A DNA stretch of 13,453 nt from JAPLDP01 sp964628285 (GTDB lineage: Bacteria > Bacteroidota > Bacteroidia > Bacteroidales > JAGONC01), in the NCBI GenBank assembly GCA_964628285.1, contig CAZVNP010000069.1:1-13453 (forward strand). The letters are read 5' to 3'. Position numbers and translations under genes: made by a program. The notes beneath the pieces were generated by a model. It did no database searches, was not told where the DNA came from, and saw only the letters and a list, made by a program, of their open reading frames with translations. Shown piece after piece: positions 5,818-13,453 of the stretch. Position 1 is the stretch's first letter. The number at the start of each line of letters is the position of its first letter.

Positions 5818-7497
5818 TTAATATTTTCTCACTCTTTTCAGCGACAGAAGATTAACCGGGTTAATGCCAAGGCCGTGGATATTCTTTCCCGTGAAGCGCA
5901 TGACCTGGTCATAATAAAGGATCACCACAGGGGCCTCATCCATCATGATCCGGTTCATCCTTCTGTCATATTGAAAGCGTATGGAATCGTTAGTTTCGTA
6001 GAGTGATTTCTCAAAGAGGGCATCATATTCCGCATTGGCGAAGTGGCAATAATTGGGTCCGCCGGGGCAGAAATTCTTACTGTAAAACAGTGACAGGTAG
6101 TTTTCGGCGTCGGGGTAATCGGCAATCCATGACGCCCGGAAAAATGGCAGTTTGGCTTGTGCTTTCAGTTCCTTCAGGGTAGCGGGAGGATTCACATCGA
6201 TCCTGATGTCAAAGCCCAGCTCAGCGAGTTCGTGCTGGATGTATTTGCAGAGGTCGAGGTAGTCGGATGTTGTGGAGAGGGTTATTTCGGGCATGTTCTC
6301 TCCGCCGGGGTATCCGGCCTGAGCGAGCAGGAGGCGGGTGGAGTCGGGATGATAGCCATAACCGGCCATGGTCATGCTGTCAAACGATGGCATACCGGGG
6401 GGTATGATGCCATAAATACCGGGTGTGCCTATATTGTTGCGAAGGTAACGCATCATTTTCACCCTGTCAAAGCCGTAATTGATGGCTTTCCTGACAGCCA
6501 AGGATTTAAGGGGGCTGTGGTTCAGCACCGATGAGGCGGTATCGACAAGGATACCCAGGTATTCAGTGTTCAGATAAGGGATGGTGAGCATCTGAAAACG
6601 GTTTTCATATTCCGGATTCAGGCGTCCATCACCGGTGAGCAATTCATCTTTGTAGCTGGCGTCGATGCCTGACAGAAAATCGAGGTTTCCTTTGACAAAT
6701 TCAAAGAAAGCGGCCTGTTTATCGCTGAGGAATGTCACCGCCACGGCATCGAGGTATGGCAGGGCCGTGTCGCCGTCGTGCTCGAAATAATGATCATTTT
6801 TAACCATAACGAGTTTCACACCCTCCAGCCAGTATTTAAATCGAAAAGGACCGGTGCCCACGGGATGTCGGCGGAAGTCATGACCATAAGCGGCTACGGC
6901 TTCTTCGGGCACCACGGCGCAATAGGTCATGCAGAGGAGGGAAGGGAAGGGCGTGAAGGGTTGTGTGAGGCGCAATGTCAGCAGGGTGTCGTTCAGGGCA
7001 TGGCAGGCCAGGCTGTGGTCCTCATCTCTGGCGACGTCGTTCAGCACCCAGGCGCCGGGGGCTGCGAGGGCCGGATCAGCCAGACGTTTAAAACTGTATT
7101 CGAAGTCACCGGCGGTCACACGCCGTCCCCGACCCCGGTCAAAAACGGAGTCATCATGGAAATAAACATCATTTCTGAGAAAGAAAGTATACTGCAGACC
7201 ATCGTCCGACACATGCCATGACCGTGCAATGCAGGGTTGCAGACGGAGCCTGTCATCGAGCTGCAACAGACCGTTAAAAAGCTGGTTGCAGGCCCAGATC
7301 GTGGCCAGGTCCTTGGAGAAAGCAGGATCAAGCGAGGTGATGCCGGCGGCTTCATTATACCTGAAGACCGTTTTGCCGGCATCGCGGTTGTGCGCAGGTC
7401 CGCAGGATACCAGGAAAGCCAGAAGCAGACCCGCAGGAAATGACATGCTACACCTCATGGTTTGTGGCATTTGTGACCGCATGGTTCCATGGTGCAA
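5818..7497 (-). CDS. Family-5 extracellular peptide-binding lipoprotein (OppA/DppA-like)
   Basis: This is the substrate-binding component of a peptide-type ABC importer, predicted to be a lipoprotein. A lipobox LVSC places the lipidated cysteine at C32 and is preceded by a hydrophobic stretch (20-30). That makes the first residues unlikely to belong to the signal. M14 (coordinate 7458) gives a standard 18-residue lipoprotein signal starting MRCSMSF, so it is probably the true start; the longest frame is given here. Family marks are ITSLDPAF (53-60), HPVGTGPFRFKYW (211-223), DSTRLLLAQAGYPGG (385-399) and ASWIADYPDAENYLSLFYS (455-473), in the normal order. Family length is about 500-560. No permease or ATPase genes flank it, so it is an orphan binding protein in this window. 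It may bind dipeptides or muropeptides, which would fit the epimerase nearby, but that is inference. Confidence 0.92.
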   Translation of the reverse strand: MHHGTMRSQMPQTMRCSMSFPAGLLLAFLVSCGPAHNRDAGKTVFRYNEAAGITSLDPAFSKDLATIWACNQLFNGLLQLDDRLRLQPCIARSWHVSDDGLQYTFFLRNDVYFHDDSVFDRGRGRRVTAGDFEYSFKRLADPALAAPGAWVLNDVARDEDHSLACHALNDTLLTLRLTQPFTPFPSLLCMTYCAVVPEEAVAAYGHDFRRHPVGTGPFRFKYWLEGVKLVMVKNDHYFEHDGDTALPYLDAVAVTFLSDKQAAFFEFVKGNLDFLSGIDASYKDELLTGDGRLNPEYENRFQMLTIPYLNTEYLGILVDTASSVLNHSPLKSLAVRKAINYGFDRVKMMRYLRNNIGTPGIYGIIPPGMPSFDSMTMAGYGYHPDSTRLLLAQAGYPGGENMPEITLSTTSDYLDLCKYIQHELAELGFDIRIDVNPPATLKELKAQAKLPFFRASWIADYPDAENYLSLFYSKNFCPGGPNYCHFANAEYDALFEKSLYETNDSIRFQYDRRMNRIMMDEAPVVILYYDQVMRFTGKNIHGLGINPVNLLSLKRVRKY

Positions 7498-7635
7498 ATG
7501 TCAGAAAAAAAATCCAACGGCAGCCTGTCATCAATCATCACATGAACACAGACATTTTGCCGTTTATTGACTTAAGCAGTTGTGGTTATCATTACCACTC
7601 TAATTCTGCTAAAAAACATTGATCAGGTAAAGGAT

Positions 7636-8052
7636 TTATTCCCCGATGATCTTGATGAGCACCCGTTTTCTTCTTTTGCCGTCAAATTCACCATAGAAAA
7701 TCTGTTCCCAGGGGCCAAAGTCGAGTCTGCCCCCGGTCACGGCCACGACAACCTCGCGGCCCATAACGGTTCTTTTAAGATGGGCATCTGCATTATCTTC
7801 ATAGCCATTATGACGATACTGGCTATAAGGTTTTTCGGGCGCCAGTTTTTCGAGCCAGACTTCAAAATCATGATGCAGTCCGCTTTCATCATCGTTGATG
7901 AAAACACTGGCCGTGATATGCATGGCGTTGACTAAGCACAAGCCCTCCTTCACAGCGCTGTCGGCAAGACACTGCTCGACCTGGGGCGTAATATTAATCA
8001 GCTGGCGTCTGGTCGGGGTGTTAAACCACAATTCTTTACGAAACGACTTCAT
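7636..8052 (-). CDS. YjbQ-family (UPF0047) protein
   Basis: This 138-residue single-domain cytoplasmic protein has the usual length for the family. Characteristic features are NAMHITASVFINDDE (42-56) with a metal-type histidine H45, H60/H61, NADAHLKRTVMG (87-98) with H91, and GRLDFGPWEQIFYGEFDG (108-125). YjbQ proteins are sometimes named secondary thiamine-phosphate synthases because E. coli YjbQ shows weak thiamine-phosphate synthase activity; the physiological role is unsettled. The gene starts 12 bases after the DoxX gene stop and probably ends the operon that begins at 13367. A composite hairpin lies downstream at 7575-7610. Confidence 0.92.
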   Translation of the reverse strand: MKSFRKELWFNTPTRRQLINITPQVEQCLADSAVKEGLCLVNAMHITASVFINDDESGLHHDFEVWLEKLAPEKPYSQYRHNGYEDNADAHLKRTVMGREVVVAVTGGRLDFGPWEQIFYGEFDGKRRKRVLIKIIGE

Positions 8053-8064
8053 AAGTGTTGTTTT

Positions 8065-8478
8065 TTATTTTCCGCCAATCAGGTAATCTGCAGAGTATTT
8101 TCCCGGTCCGGCAATCAATAAAACGAAATAAGATACCAGGTAGTGAATGGCCAGTTCTTTTGCTGATAAAGGCTGCCCGGAATGGTACACAAAAACGGCC
8201 ACTGCCATAGCCAATATCAGTGGTATCAGGGCTGGGCGTGTGGCGATGCCGATGATCAGGAGAATGGAACAAAAGACTTCGGCAAAGATGTCCAGGGCCA
8301 GGGAGACGTTGCTGCCGATGTTGAACAGGTTGAAGAAACCGTGTGACATCTGGCCGTAGTTAACCAGTTTGGGAAAACCATGTGTCAGCATGAGTATGCC
8401 GACAGTCAGGCGCAGGATGAGCAGTGCAAAGCTCAGCCAGTTTTTATCCGTACCTGCGCCGAAAATTATCTTTTTCAT
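8065..8478 (-). CDS. DoxX-family membrane protein
   Basis: This 137-residue inner-membrane protein has four predicted transmembrane helices at about 14-34, 57-77, 81-99 and 108-124. The DoxX pattern is visible: an arginine in helix 1 (LILRLTVGILML), the MLTHGFPKL turn (30-38), and AEVFCSILLIIGIATR (66-81) with a membrane glutamate. DoxX/DoxD-like proteins are small quinone- or redox-associated membrane proteins with mostly unassigned roles. The gene lies 57 bases after the epimerase gene and 12 bases before the YjbQ-family gene, so it is probably in the same transcript, though nothing in it is clearly linked to the amino-acid enzymes upstream. The overlapping 78-residue frame on the same strand is a shadow. 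Confidence 0.92.
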   Translation of the reverse strand: MKKIIFGAGTDKNWLSFALLILRLTVGILMLTHGFPKLVNYGQMSHGFFNLFNIGSNVSLALDIFAEVFCSILLIIGIATRPALIPLILAMAVAVFVYHSGQPLSAKELAIHYLVSYFVLLIAGPGKYSADYLIGGK

Positions 8479-8535
8479 ACGCTTGATGTTGAGTTGTTTG
8501 AATGGCTGTTATGATCATGTTCATATCTGTTTCCC

Positions 8536-9624
8536 TCATGGAAATTCGAATCCCAGTCCGGGTTTACCGGTGGGATACATGACGCCTTTTTCAATGATGA
8601 CGGCGCCGGCGGCGGGGTCATCCTCCGGGTCGAGATGGCTGTCGAGGTCAGCAAAGGCCACATTGGGCCGGGCCAGTGCAAAATGCAGGGCGGCGGCGAT
8701 GCCCAGAGCCGATTCGTCGAAGCATCCCACCAGCGTCTCTGCGCCCGCAGCCCTGGCGACAGCATTGATATTCAGTGCCTCAATGATGCCTCCCACCTTC
8801 ATCAGCTTGACATTGACCATGTCGGTGAGATTCTGACCGGTGAGCCTGAAGGTATCACGCATGTTCCAGATGCTCTCATCAGCCGAATCGGGAATGGTGA
8901 TCTCACGCCGCACCTTGGAGAGGAGATAATTCTTCCTTCGCGGCGTGGGCTGCTCGATGAACTCAATATGCACATCGCGTGTGACATGGATGAAATGTAT
9001 GGCTTCCTCAAAGGTATAACCAAAGCCGGCATCAAAACGCAACTCGATGTCTTCACCGACGGCTTCGCGCAGCTTCCTGAGCTTTTCGATATCTTCTTCC
9101 ACATTAAACCCACCCTTGACCTTAATCACCCTGAATCCGCGTTGGACGTATTCCATTGCTTTTTTTACCGTTTCATCAACCGGTTGAATCCCGATGGTGA
9201 TGTTGGTCGGCATGGACTCCCGGTACCCTCCGAGATACATAAAAAGAGGCACGCCGGCTGTCTTGGCGACAATATCGTAGAGCAACATGTCGGCCATGGC
9301 CAGTGCCGCGGGCATGTCAGGTATCCTGGAACGCAGGTGTTCATGCAGCAGAAGGTAATGAAACGGCTCGCTGCCCATCAGCACCGGATAGATATAAGAT
9401 TGAAAAGCATAGATCACCATTTCAGGGGTCTCGCCCGTAATGGTTTTATCGGGGGCCGCACAGCCGACACCTGTGATACCCGTATCGGTCCTGGCCCTGA
9501 TGAAAAGGTTGGTGGTCTTATCGACGGTCTCATACGCCACGGTATAAGGCTCACGCAGCCTGATCTCGACAGGCCAGCATTCCAGTTGGGTTATTTTCAT
9601 GACATGGCGATAATTTTCCGTCAC
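8536..9624 (-). CDS. Enolase-superfamily dipeptide (or N-acyl-amino-acid) epimerase
   Basis: This 362-residue protein belongs to the muconate-lactonizing-enzyme subgroup of the enolase superfamily. It is closest in pattern to L-Ala-D/L-Glu epimerases, which invert the alpha carbon of a peptide's second residue. The capping domain is about 9-130. The barrel carries the catalytic pair VIKVKGG (K168, K170), metal ligands D198 (RFDAG), E224 (IEQP) and D249 (SADES), and the second base lysine in NVKLMKVGG (probably K273). The late ADLDSH gives a DxD (D326, D328), a hallmark of dipeptide epimerases that contacts the substrate amino group. M9 (9600) is a better start than M1, since MKITQLECWPVEI matches family N-termini. 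It sits 36 bases after the PP-loop gene. Beside a DUF1611 gene it could instead be a DgcA-type N-acetyl-D-glutamate racemase. Confidence 0.93.
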   Translation of the reverse strand: MTENYRHVMKITQLECWPVEIRLREPYTVAYETVDKTTNLFIRARTDTGITGVGCAAPDKTITGETPEMVIYAFQSYIYPVLMGSEPFHYLLLHEHLRSRIPDMPAALAMADMLLYDIVAKTAGVPLFMYLGGYRESMPTNITIGIQPVDETVKKAMEYVQRGFRVIKVKGGFNVEEDIEKLRKLREAVGEDIELRFDAGFGYTFEEAIHFIHVTRDVHIEFIEQPTPRRKNYLLSKVRREITIPDSADESIWNMRDTFRLTGQNLTDMVNVKLMKVGGIIEALNINAVARAAGAETLVGCFDESALGIAAALHFALARPNVAFADLDSHLDPEDDPAAGAVIIEKGVMYPTGKPGLGFEFP

Positions 9625-9660
9625 CTGACGGCACTAATTTTCATTCGAAGATAAGTCATT

Positions 9661-11178
9661 TTATTTTTCAAATGGGAAGGGTGTCAATATTTCTTTTGAT
9701 CCCGGCAGATCAAATTCCTCCCAGTGGCCGGCTCTTTTTCTGACGGCTCCGCAAGCGTATTGCAGAAATATTGAAAAGAGAGGTTCGCGAAGGTCGGCGG
9801 GCATGTCGTCGAAGGCGGAGTGTATGCCGTCGAAGCGGAGCTTCAGGGCCTCGTCATGAGGCCGGGCCAGCCGTGTGGTCATAACATTCTTCCGAACCAG
9901 TCCTTTTTCTGACAGCAAGAAGTAAAGCTGGGCAGCATCGCTGCCAATCTGATGAACACTGGCCTCGGAGAGGCTTCTGAGGCATGCATCGATCTGTTCT
10001 GCGGTGTACCCGCAACGTTGAGGATCTTCATCCAGTGCCTTCAGCATGCCCACGATGCGGCGGCATTTCTCACAGCGGCCGCAGGGATAGCTGCGGCGGC
10101 CTTCCACATGAGCGGCATGACAGGAGACCTGCTGCTCCTGTAAACGGGGATACCTCTTGACCAGCACTTTCATGATGAGCAACTCCGACAGGGTGCGGAT
10201 GAGAGAGAACTGGCTGAAGTTCCAGCCTTTTGCCCTGAAATACCTGCTCAGGGTCCTGTCAAAATATCGGCTCTGGTCAAAGTATCCGTTGTAATGGCCG
10301 ACTCCCCTGAACGACATTTTCTGTGTGGCATCATATTCATCGCCGATGACGATCCTGCCGGCATTGAAGCTCAAAGCCAGCGGGAGGGCGCCGAACAGGA
10401 AGATGGCCACCGTCCAGAGACGCAGGGGATAATCATCGGCACGTATGGTCTGAAAATCGCTCCTGATAAAAGGTACCTGTGTGTTCATCCATGCGAACAG
10501 CCTGTCGCTGTTGCACCACACCCTGGCTGTGTGTGCATCGTTATCTTTGATGTAACGGTACGCATTGAGCGCCGTGAACCAATGCCTCCCCGACTCATTG
10601 ATGAATACCGGCATCACCTCTTTCCCCAGTTCGTTCAGCAGGCCATAGGTCAGCAGGCTGTCCTTGCCGCCACTGCTGAGGATGACGTGGCGGTTTTTAC
10701 CGGGCTCATGACTCCCGTGACGGCTCTTCTCAGGAGGAAATGAATCTGTGGCAAAGGTGATGGCCGCATTCGCATAGCGTTCTTTTTTTTCAAAATTGAT
10801 GTGAAGGGCATCGCCGGTGAGAAAAGGATTGGGGCTGAGGATCTTTTTGATGTATATCTCCCGGGAGGTGTTCTCGGTCATCTGGAGGATGAACTTCCGG
10901 TCCGCCTCATCATAAAGTCCGTCAAAGTGTATCGTCTCACAAAACAAACCATAGTTGAGGGCCAGCTGGGCCAGGATGACGGATGCTAAATTCATGACGG
11001 CTGGATTACCAGGATCAAAGAGAGGTTGTTCATATGAATAGATCAGCCGCTTCGACACCCGGTGGTTGTCACGGTGTGTAATGGTATAAGTGGCGGAGAT
11101 ACGTTTTTTCTCAACGGTGATGTTCCCGACATGGAGTTGTTTAAATACTACCAATGTTTCGATGGGGAAACCGTCCAT
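9661..11178 (-). CDS. PP-loop ATPase with CxxCxxC cluster (MurL/QueC-like)
   Basis: This 505-residue protein has an N-terminal domain of about 160 residues with no recognised motif, then the PP-loop ATP pyrophosphatase signature LSSGGKDSLL (167-176). Downstream are GDEYDA (279-284), an LIRTLSELL helix (326-334), VSCH (351-354) and the cysteine cluster PCGRCEKC (C366, C369, C372), which probably binds zinc. PP-loop enzymes adenylate a carbonyl or carboxylate. QueC has a similar late cysteine cluster, but at about 220-230 residues it is less than half this size. The architecture (extra N-terminal domain, late SEL helix, Ser-Cys, CGxCxKC) agrees from memory with MurL, the ATP-dependent UDP-MurNAc-L-Ala-L-Glu epimerase of Xanthomonas. 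No BLAST was possible, so this is a lead rather than an assignment. It is 4 bases after the DUF1611 gene and 36 before the epimerase, which again suggests glutamate or peptide stereochemistry. Confidence 0.88.
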   Translation of the reverse strand: MDGFPIETLVVFKQLHVGNITVEKKRISATYTITHRDNHRVSKRLIYSYEQPLFDPGNPAVMNLASVILAQLALNYGLFCETIHFDGLYDEADRKFILQMTENTSREIYIKKILSPNPFLTGDALHINFEKKERYANAAITFATDSFPPEKSRHGSHEPGKNRHVILSSGGKDSLLTYGLLNELGKEVMPVFINESGRHWFTALNAYRYIKDNDAHTARVWCNSDRLFAWMNTQVPFIRSDFQTIRADDYPLRLWTVAIFLFGALPLALSFNAGRIVIGDEYDATQKMSFRGVGHYNGYFDQSRYFDRTLSRYFRAKGWNFSQFSLIRTLSELLIMKVLVKRYPRLQEQQVSCHAAHVEGRRSYPCGRCEKCRRIVGMLKALDEDPQRCGYTAEQIDACLRSLSEASVHQIGSDAAQLYFLLSEKGLVRKNVMTTRLARPHDEALKLRFDGIHSAFDDMPADLREPLFSIFLQYACGAVRKRAGHWEEFDLPGSKEILTPFPFEK

Positions 11179-11182
11179 GACG

Positions 11183-12256
11183 TTATCGTTTTATATGTGG
11201 TATGATCACCTCAATCAGTCTGTTTGCGCCGTCCGACAGCACATCGAAAGCGGGCACGCCGGTGGCCGCCGTAATGGTCAGGCATTCATAGGGTATTTCC
11301 TCCGCTTTCATTCCTTCATGGTTAATGGTTACGGCGAGCACCTTTTTCCCTGAGATGGCCTCGGCGGCTTTGATATGCTGTTCGAGAGGCTCTATCTTGA
11401 ACTGCGGGAAGCCGTCGTATTCTTTTCTTCTGGGGGCATGCTGCAGGATGACAAAATCGGGGCGTGTGGCGGCGGTGATCTCATAGCCGCCGGGGTATGC
11501 CGGGTTGAGGAGCCCACCCTGCCCTTCGACGACGATCACGTCGGGGTGTTCATGCTGCCAGGCTTCGAAAACGGCATGTTCTATCTCTCCGGTCAGGAAG
11601 TCATTGACGAGGGTATCGAGCATGATGCAGTAAGGTGCGCCCTGGAGCCAGGCGGTCTGGCCTGTTCCCACCATCACGGCCTTGAAGCCGGCCTCACGCA
11701 GGCCATGGACGACAGCCCAGGCCGTCGTACGCTTGCCTATGGCTGAGTCCGTGCCCAGGACCACCAGCTTCAGACAGTCGACCTGTAAAATTTTACCGGT
11801 GAAAAAGTGCAGTTTATCATCAGGCGGGCTTTTCCTGATGTCGGTGAGGGTCACTCCCCTGGCCTGTGCCAGCGCTGCCAGACGCCGGTCGCCGGAGAGG
11901 TAATCGTGCAGGCCGCTGACCACATGCAGTCCTTTTTCAACGGCCAGACGTATGTCTTTTTTCGCTCCGGTGTTTAATCTGCCGCCGTCGGGTGCCAGTC
12001 CTATGACCAGCGACAGGGGTGAGGTTCCGTGCGGTGGCGCTTTTCCGAGGGCTTCCGCCACCGATCTCACTACCGGTATGCCGTTCTTTTTTCCGTCGAG
12101 GATTTCACCCGCATCCTGCCCTGAGTAACGTGAATCGATCACCGAAAGGACATGATAACGTTCCGTAAAGCGTACCAGGCCGTGGGCGGTCTTGCCGTTG
12201 GTCGTATTGAAAGCCCCTTCACAATAAACGATGGCATCCGTTTTCACCATGAGCAT
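11183..12256 (-). CDS. DUF1611 P-loop protein (DgcN-like candidate)
   Basis: This 357-residue protein has two parts. An N-terminal Rossmann-like domain is at about 1-155, with VIGLAPDGGRL at 84-94. A C-terminal P-loop domain has Walker A GTDSAIGKRT (168-177). DUF1611 marks are GTGQTAWLQG (197-206), VVEGQGGLLNPAYPGG (242-257) and QHAPRRKEYDGFP (272-284), all in the expected order. One DUF1611 member, DgcN of marine bacteria, is reported as a D-glutamate N-acetyltransferase that works with the enolase-superfamily racemase DgcA. An epimerase of that superfamily lies two genes downstream, which supports the comparison. Whether this protein acetylates D-Glu is inferred. Start choice is between M1 (12256) and M3 (12250). 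Only 4 bases separate it from the genes on each side, so translation is probably coupled. Confidence 0.9.
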   Translation of the reverse strand: MLMVKTDAIVYCEGAFNTTNGKTAHGLVRFTERYHVLSVIDSRYSGQDAGEILDGKKNGIPVVRSVAEALGKAPPHGTSPLSLVIGLAPDGGRLNTGAKKDIRLAVEKGLHVVSGLHDYLSGDRRLAALAQARGVTLTDIRKSPPDDKLHFFTGKILQVDCLKLVVLGTDSAIGKRTTAWAVVHGLREAGFKAVMVGTGQTAWLQGAPYCIMLDTLVNDFLTGEIEHAVFEAWQHEHPDVIVVEGQGGLLNPAYPGGYEITAATRPDFVILQHAPRRKEYDGFPQFKIEPLEQHIKAAEAISGKKVLAVTINHEGMKAEEIPYECLTITAATGVPAFDVLSDGANRLIEVIIPHIKR

Positions 12257-12260
12257 CTGA

Positions 12261-13367
12261 TCATTTTCTTCCGGTCAGGACGGCGACATAACGGTCGCTG
12301 TCGAGCGGATTTTTTTTATGGTATTCGAGCAAGGCTATCAGTCCTGCTGTAGAGGCAGGCAAGACACTGAGTCCTTCCTTCTCCCTGAGTATCTTGGAGT
12401 AGTACATCAGCTTCGAGTCACTGATATCGGAGGCCCAGCCGTTGGTGGCCCTGACGGCCCACAGGGCCTCGTCGCCGTCGAAGGAGTGCCAGTTGATGAG
12501 GGGCTCATTCACCTGCGACTCACGAATCTTCTGGGGTTGCAGTTCCGTGCAAGTGTCTAAGCCTTTCTGGAAGGAGTACACAATGGGGTTCTTGCGGTAC
12601 GACGAGGCGGCCACGATCTGCGGCATGCGCGAAGTCTTGCCTCTCTTATAGAGCGTGGAAAATCCTCTGTGTATGCCGGCAAGCATGGTGCCGTTGGAGA
12701 CCGGCGCGGCGATGACCTTGGGAGCATCACGCAGAACATCGTAAATCTCGTTGGCGATCTCGGCGTAGCCCGTCAGCTGGATGTGGGTGTTGACGCCGCC
12801 GGGGTTGCCGTCATAATATTCTTTGTCGAGGGCGAGCTGCTTGGAGAAACCCACCGAGTCTTCATAGCTGCCGGATGTGCGTAAAATTTCAGCCCCCATG
12901 TCGATGACTTCCCGCAACCTCTTGGGATGATAATTTTCGGGGATGCAGATGACGCACCTCAGACCGGCCAGCTTGGCGGCGAGAGCGGTGGAAGCACCGT
13001 AGTTGCCGCAAGTGGCGATGGTGATGGTATCGTAACCGCGGCGCAAGGCGTCGAGGCACTGCAGGAAGGCGATGCGGTCCTTTTGCGTGCCCGTGGGATT
13101 GCCGCCTTCGAACTTGAGGAAGATCTGCTTCAGCCCCGTCTCCCGCTCAATGTTGCGTGCCCGCGACAACGAGGTGTCGCCGACTTCAAGGTTGATGATA
13201 TCCTCGTACATCTCTAGCCTCTCGATCAGAGGATTGGCAGTATCCCTGACGATCTCGCTCAATTCCTGTGTCTCCCTTGAGATGACCGTGCCGAATCCCG
13301 ACGCGCCGTCGATGAGATGATAGGGCGTGTGGGCAACCGGACCATTGATCTGTTTCTGTTCCAACAT
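12261..13367 (-). CDS. Threonine-synthase-like PLP enzyme (fold type II)
   Basis: This 368-residue cytoplasmic enzyme belongs to the tryptophan synthase beta/threonine synthase fold. The PLP lysine is K96 in EGGNPTGTQKDR, equivalent to NPTGSFKDR of threonine synthases. An asparagine loop that holds the cofactor is seen in TCGNYGAS (119-126), and a phosphate-binding loop in PVSNGTMLAG (222-231). A glycolytic-style LPASTAGLIAL lies near the end (336-346). The first 45 residues, up to about TANPLIERL, form an N-terminal extension. Possible reactions are threonine synthesis, beta-replacement on O-phosphoserine (as in archaeal cysteate synthase) or ammonia-lyase chemistry; the sequence alone does not decide. 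It is the first gene of the minus-strand operon and ends 4 bases before the DUF1611 gene, so a role in the same pathway is likely. Confidence 0.93.
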   Translation of the reverse strand: MLEQKQINGPVAHTPYHLIDGASGFGTVISRETQELSEIVRDTANPLIERLEMYEDIINLEVGDTSLSRARNIERETGLKQIFLKFEGGNPTGTQKDRIAFLQCLDALRRGYDTITIATCGNYGASTALAAKLAGLRCVICIPENYHPKRLREVIDMGAEILRTSGSYEDSVGFSKQLALDKEYYDGNPGGVNTHIQLTGYAEIANEIYDVLRDAPKVIAAPVSNGTMLAGIHRGFSTLYKRGKTSRMPQIVAASSYRKNPIVYSFQKGLDTCTELQPQKIRESQVNEPLINWHSFDGDEALWAVRATNGWASDISDSKLMYYSKILREKEGLSVLPASTAGLIALLEYHKKNPLDSDRYVAVLTGRK

Positions 13368-13453
13368 CGTATCTTAAAAAAACCGGCTAAATTACACTTT
13401 TTTGATGTAGAATATAACAATTCTGAAGTGAATTTGTAAATATTCAATATTGA

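Noticed and set aside
7575..7610. Composite hairpin (AGCAG/CTGCT outside GTGGT/ACCAC) after the YjbQ-family gene
   Set aside because: The stems are only five pairs each with a large internal asymmetric loop, and no T-run follows on the minus strand. It may help end the operon, but I cannot call it a terminator.
8635..9654. 339-residue plus-strand ORF antisense to the epimerase
   Set aside because: Long, but opposite a gene with complete catalytic residues. Its own translation shows no domain pattern, so it is a codon-bias shadow.
13387..13394. TAATTTAG (minus strand) as -7 box for the operon starting at 13367
   Set aside because: One mismatch to TAnnTTTG, and the nearest upstream TTG is 23 bases away, outside normal spacing. 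It would also leave a leader of only about 14 bases. Too weak to list as a promoter.
13444..13453. TCAATATTGA palindrome at the right edge
   Set aside because: A 10-base AT-rich palindrome is common by chance, and the context is cut by the window end.
1..13453. CRISPR arrays, tRNA/rRNA genes, insertion sequences, phage genes
   Set aside because: No regularly spaced repeats, tRNA cloverleaf, rRNA segments, transposase or integrase motifs were seen on either strand.

Overview
The window looks like a Bacteroidota chromosome, probably of the Bacteroidales/Lentimicrobium sort; the genus cannot be read from it. The signs are a secreted protein with a type IX secretion (T9SS) C-terminal sorting domain, a DUF6913-type protein, a Bacteroidota alpha-oxoamine synthase, a TTTG-N19-TAnnTTTG promoter, and fairly GC-balanced genes between AT-rich spacers with little Shine-Dalgarno signal.

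Left part (1-2677). A secreted or outer-membrane protein is cut by the left edge (minus strand, 1-201). After 386 bases of AT-rich DNA come two small plus-strand genes, 588-836 and 927-1058. Both encode peptides with a Bacteroidota double-glycine leader (...EM..IRGG). Their cores share one acidic motif, present twice in tandem in the first peptide and once in the second, so they look like sibling precursors of a ribosomally made peptide product. No maturation or export gene lies within the window. A 13-bp perfect inverted repeat sits just upstream of the likely promoter. A GC-rich terminator-like hairpin and a second longer stem-loop follow. Next is an alpha-oxoamine synthase (1427-2677; serine palmitoyltransferase/cysteate acyltransferase-like) with its own well-formed promoter.

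Middle part (2698-7497, all minus). In transcription order these are an orphan family-5 peptide-binding lipoprotein, a 45-residue small ORF ending at a terminator-like hairpin, a DUF6913-like protein, and a large secreted M14 carboxypeptidase with PKD, CUB and T9SS sorting domains.

Right part (7636-13367, all minus, closely packed). In transcription order these are a threonine-synthase-like PLP enzyme, a DUF1611 P-loop protein, a PP-loop ATPase with a CxxCxxC cluster (MurL/QueC-like), an enolase-superfamily dipeptide epimerase with a DxD motif, a DoxX membrane protein and a YjbQ-family protein. The first three are separated by 4-bp gaps. DUF1611 plus an epimerase of this class recalls the DgcN/DgcA D-glutamate route, and the MurL-like PP-loop protein points to glutamate stereochemistry as well. 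The four-gene set may therefore be an acyl- or peptidyl-glutamate epimerisation module whose actual substrate is unknown.

The two most interesting items are the pair of precursor peptides with the conserved acidic core and the four-gene PLP/DUF1611/PP-loop/epimerase operon.
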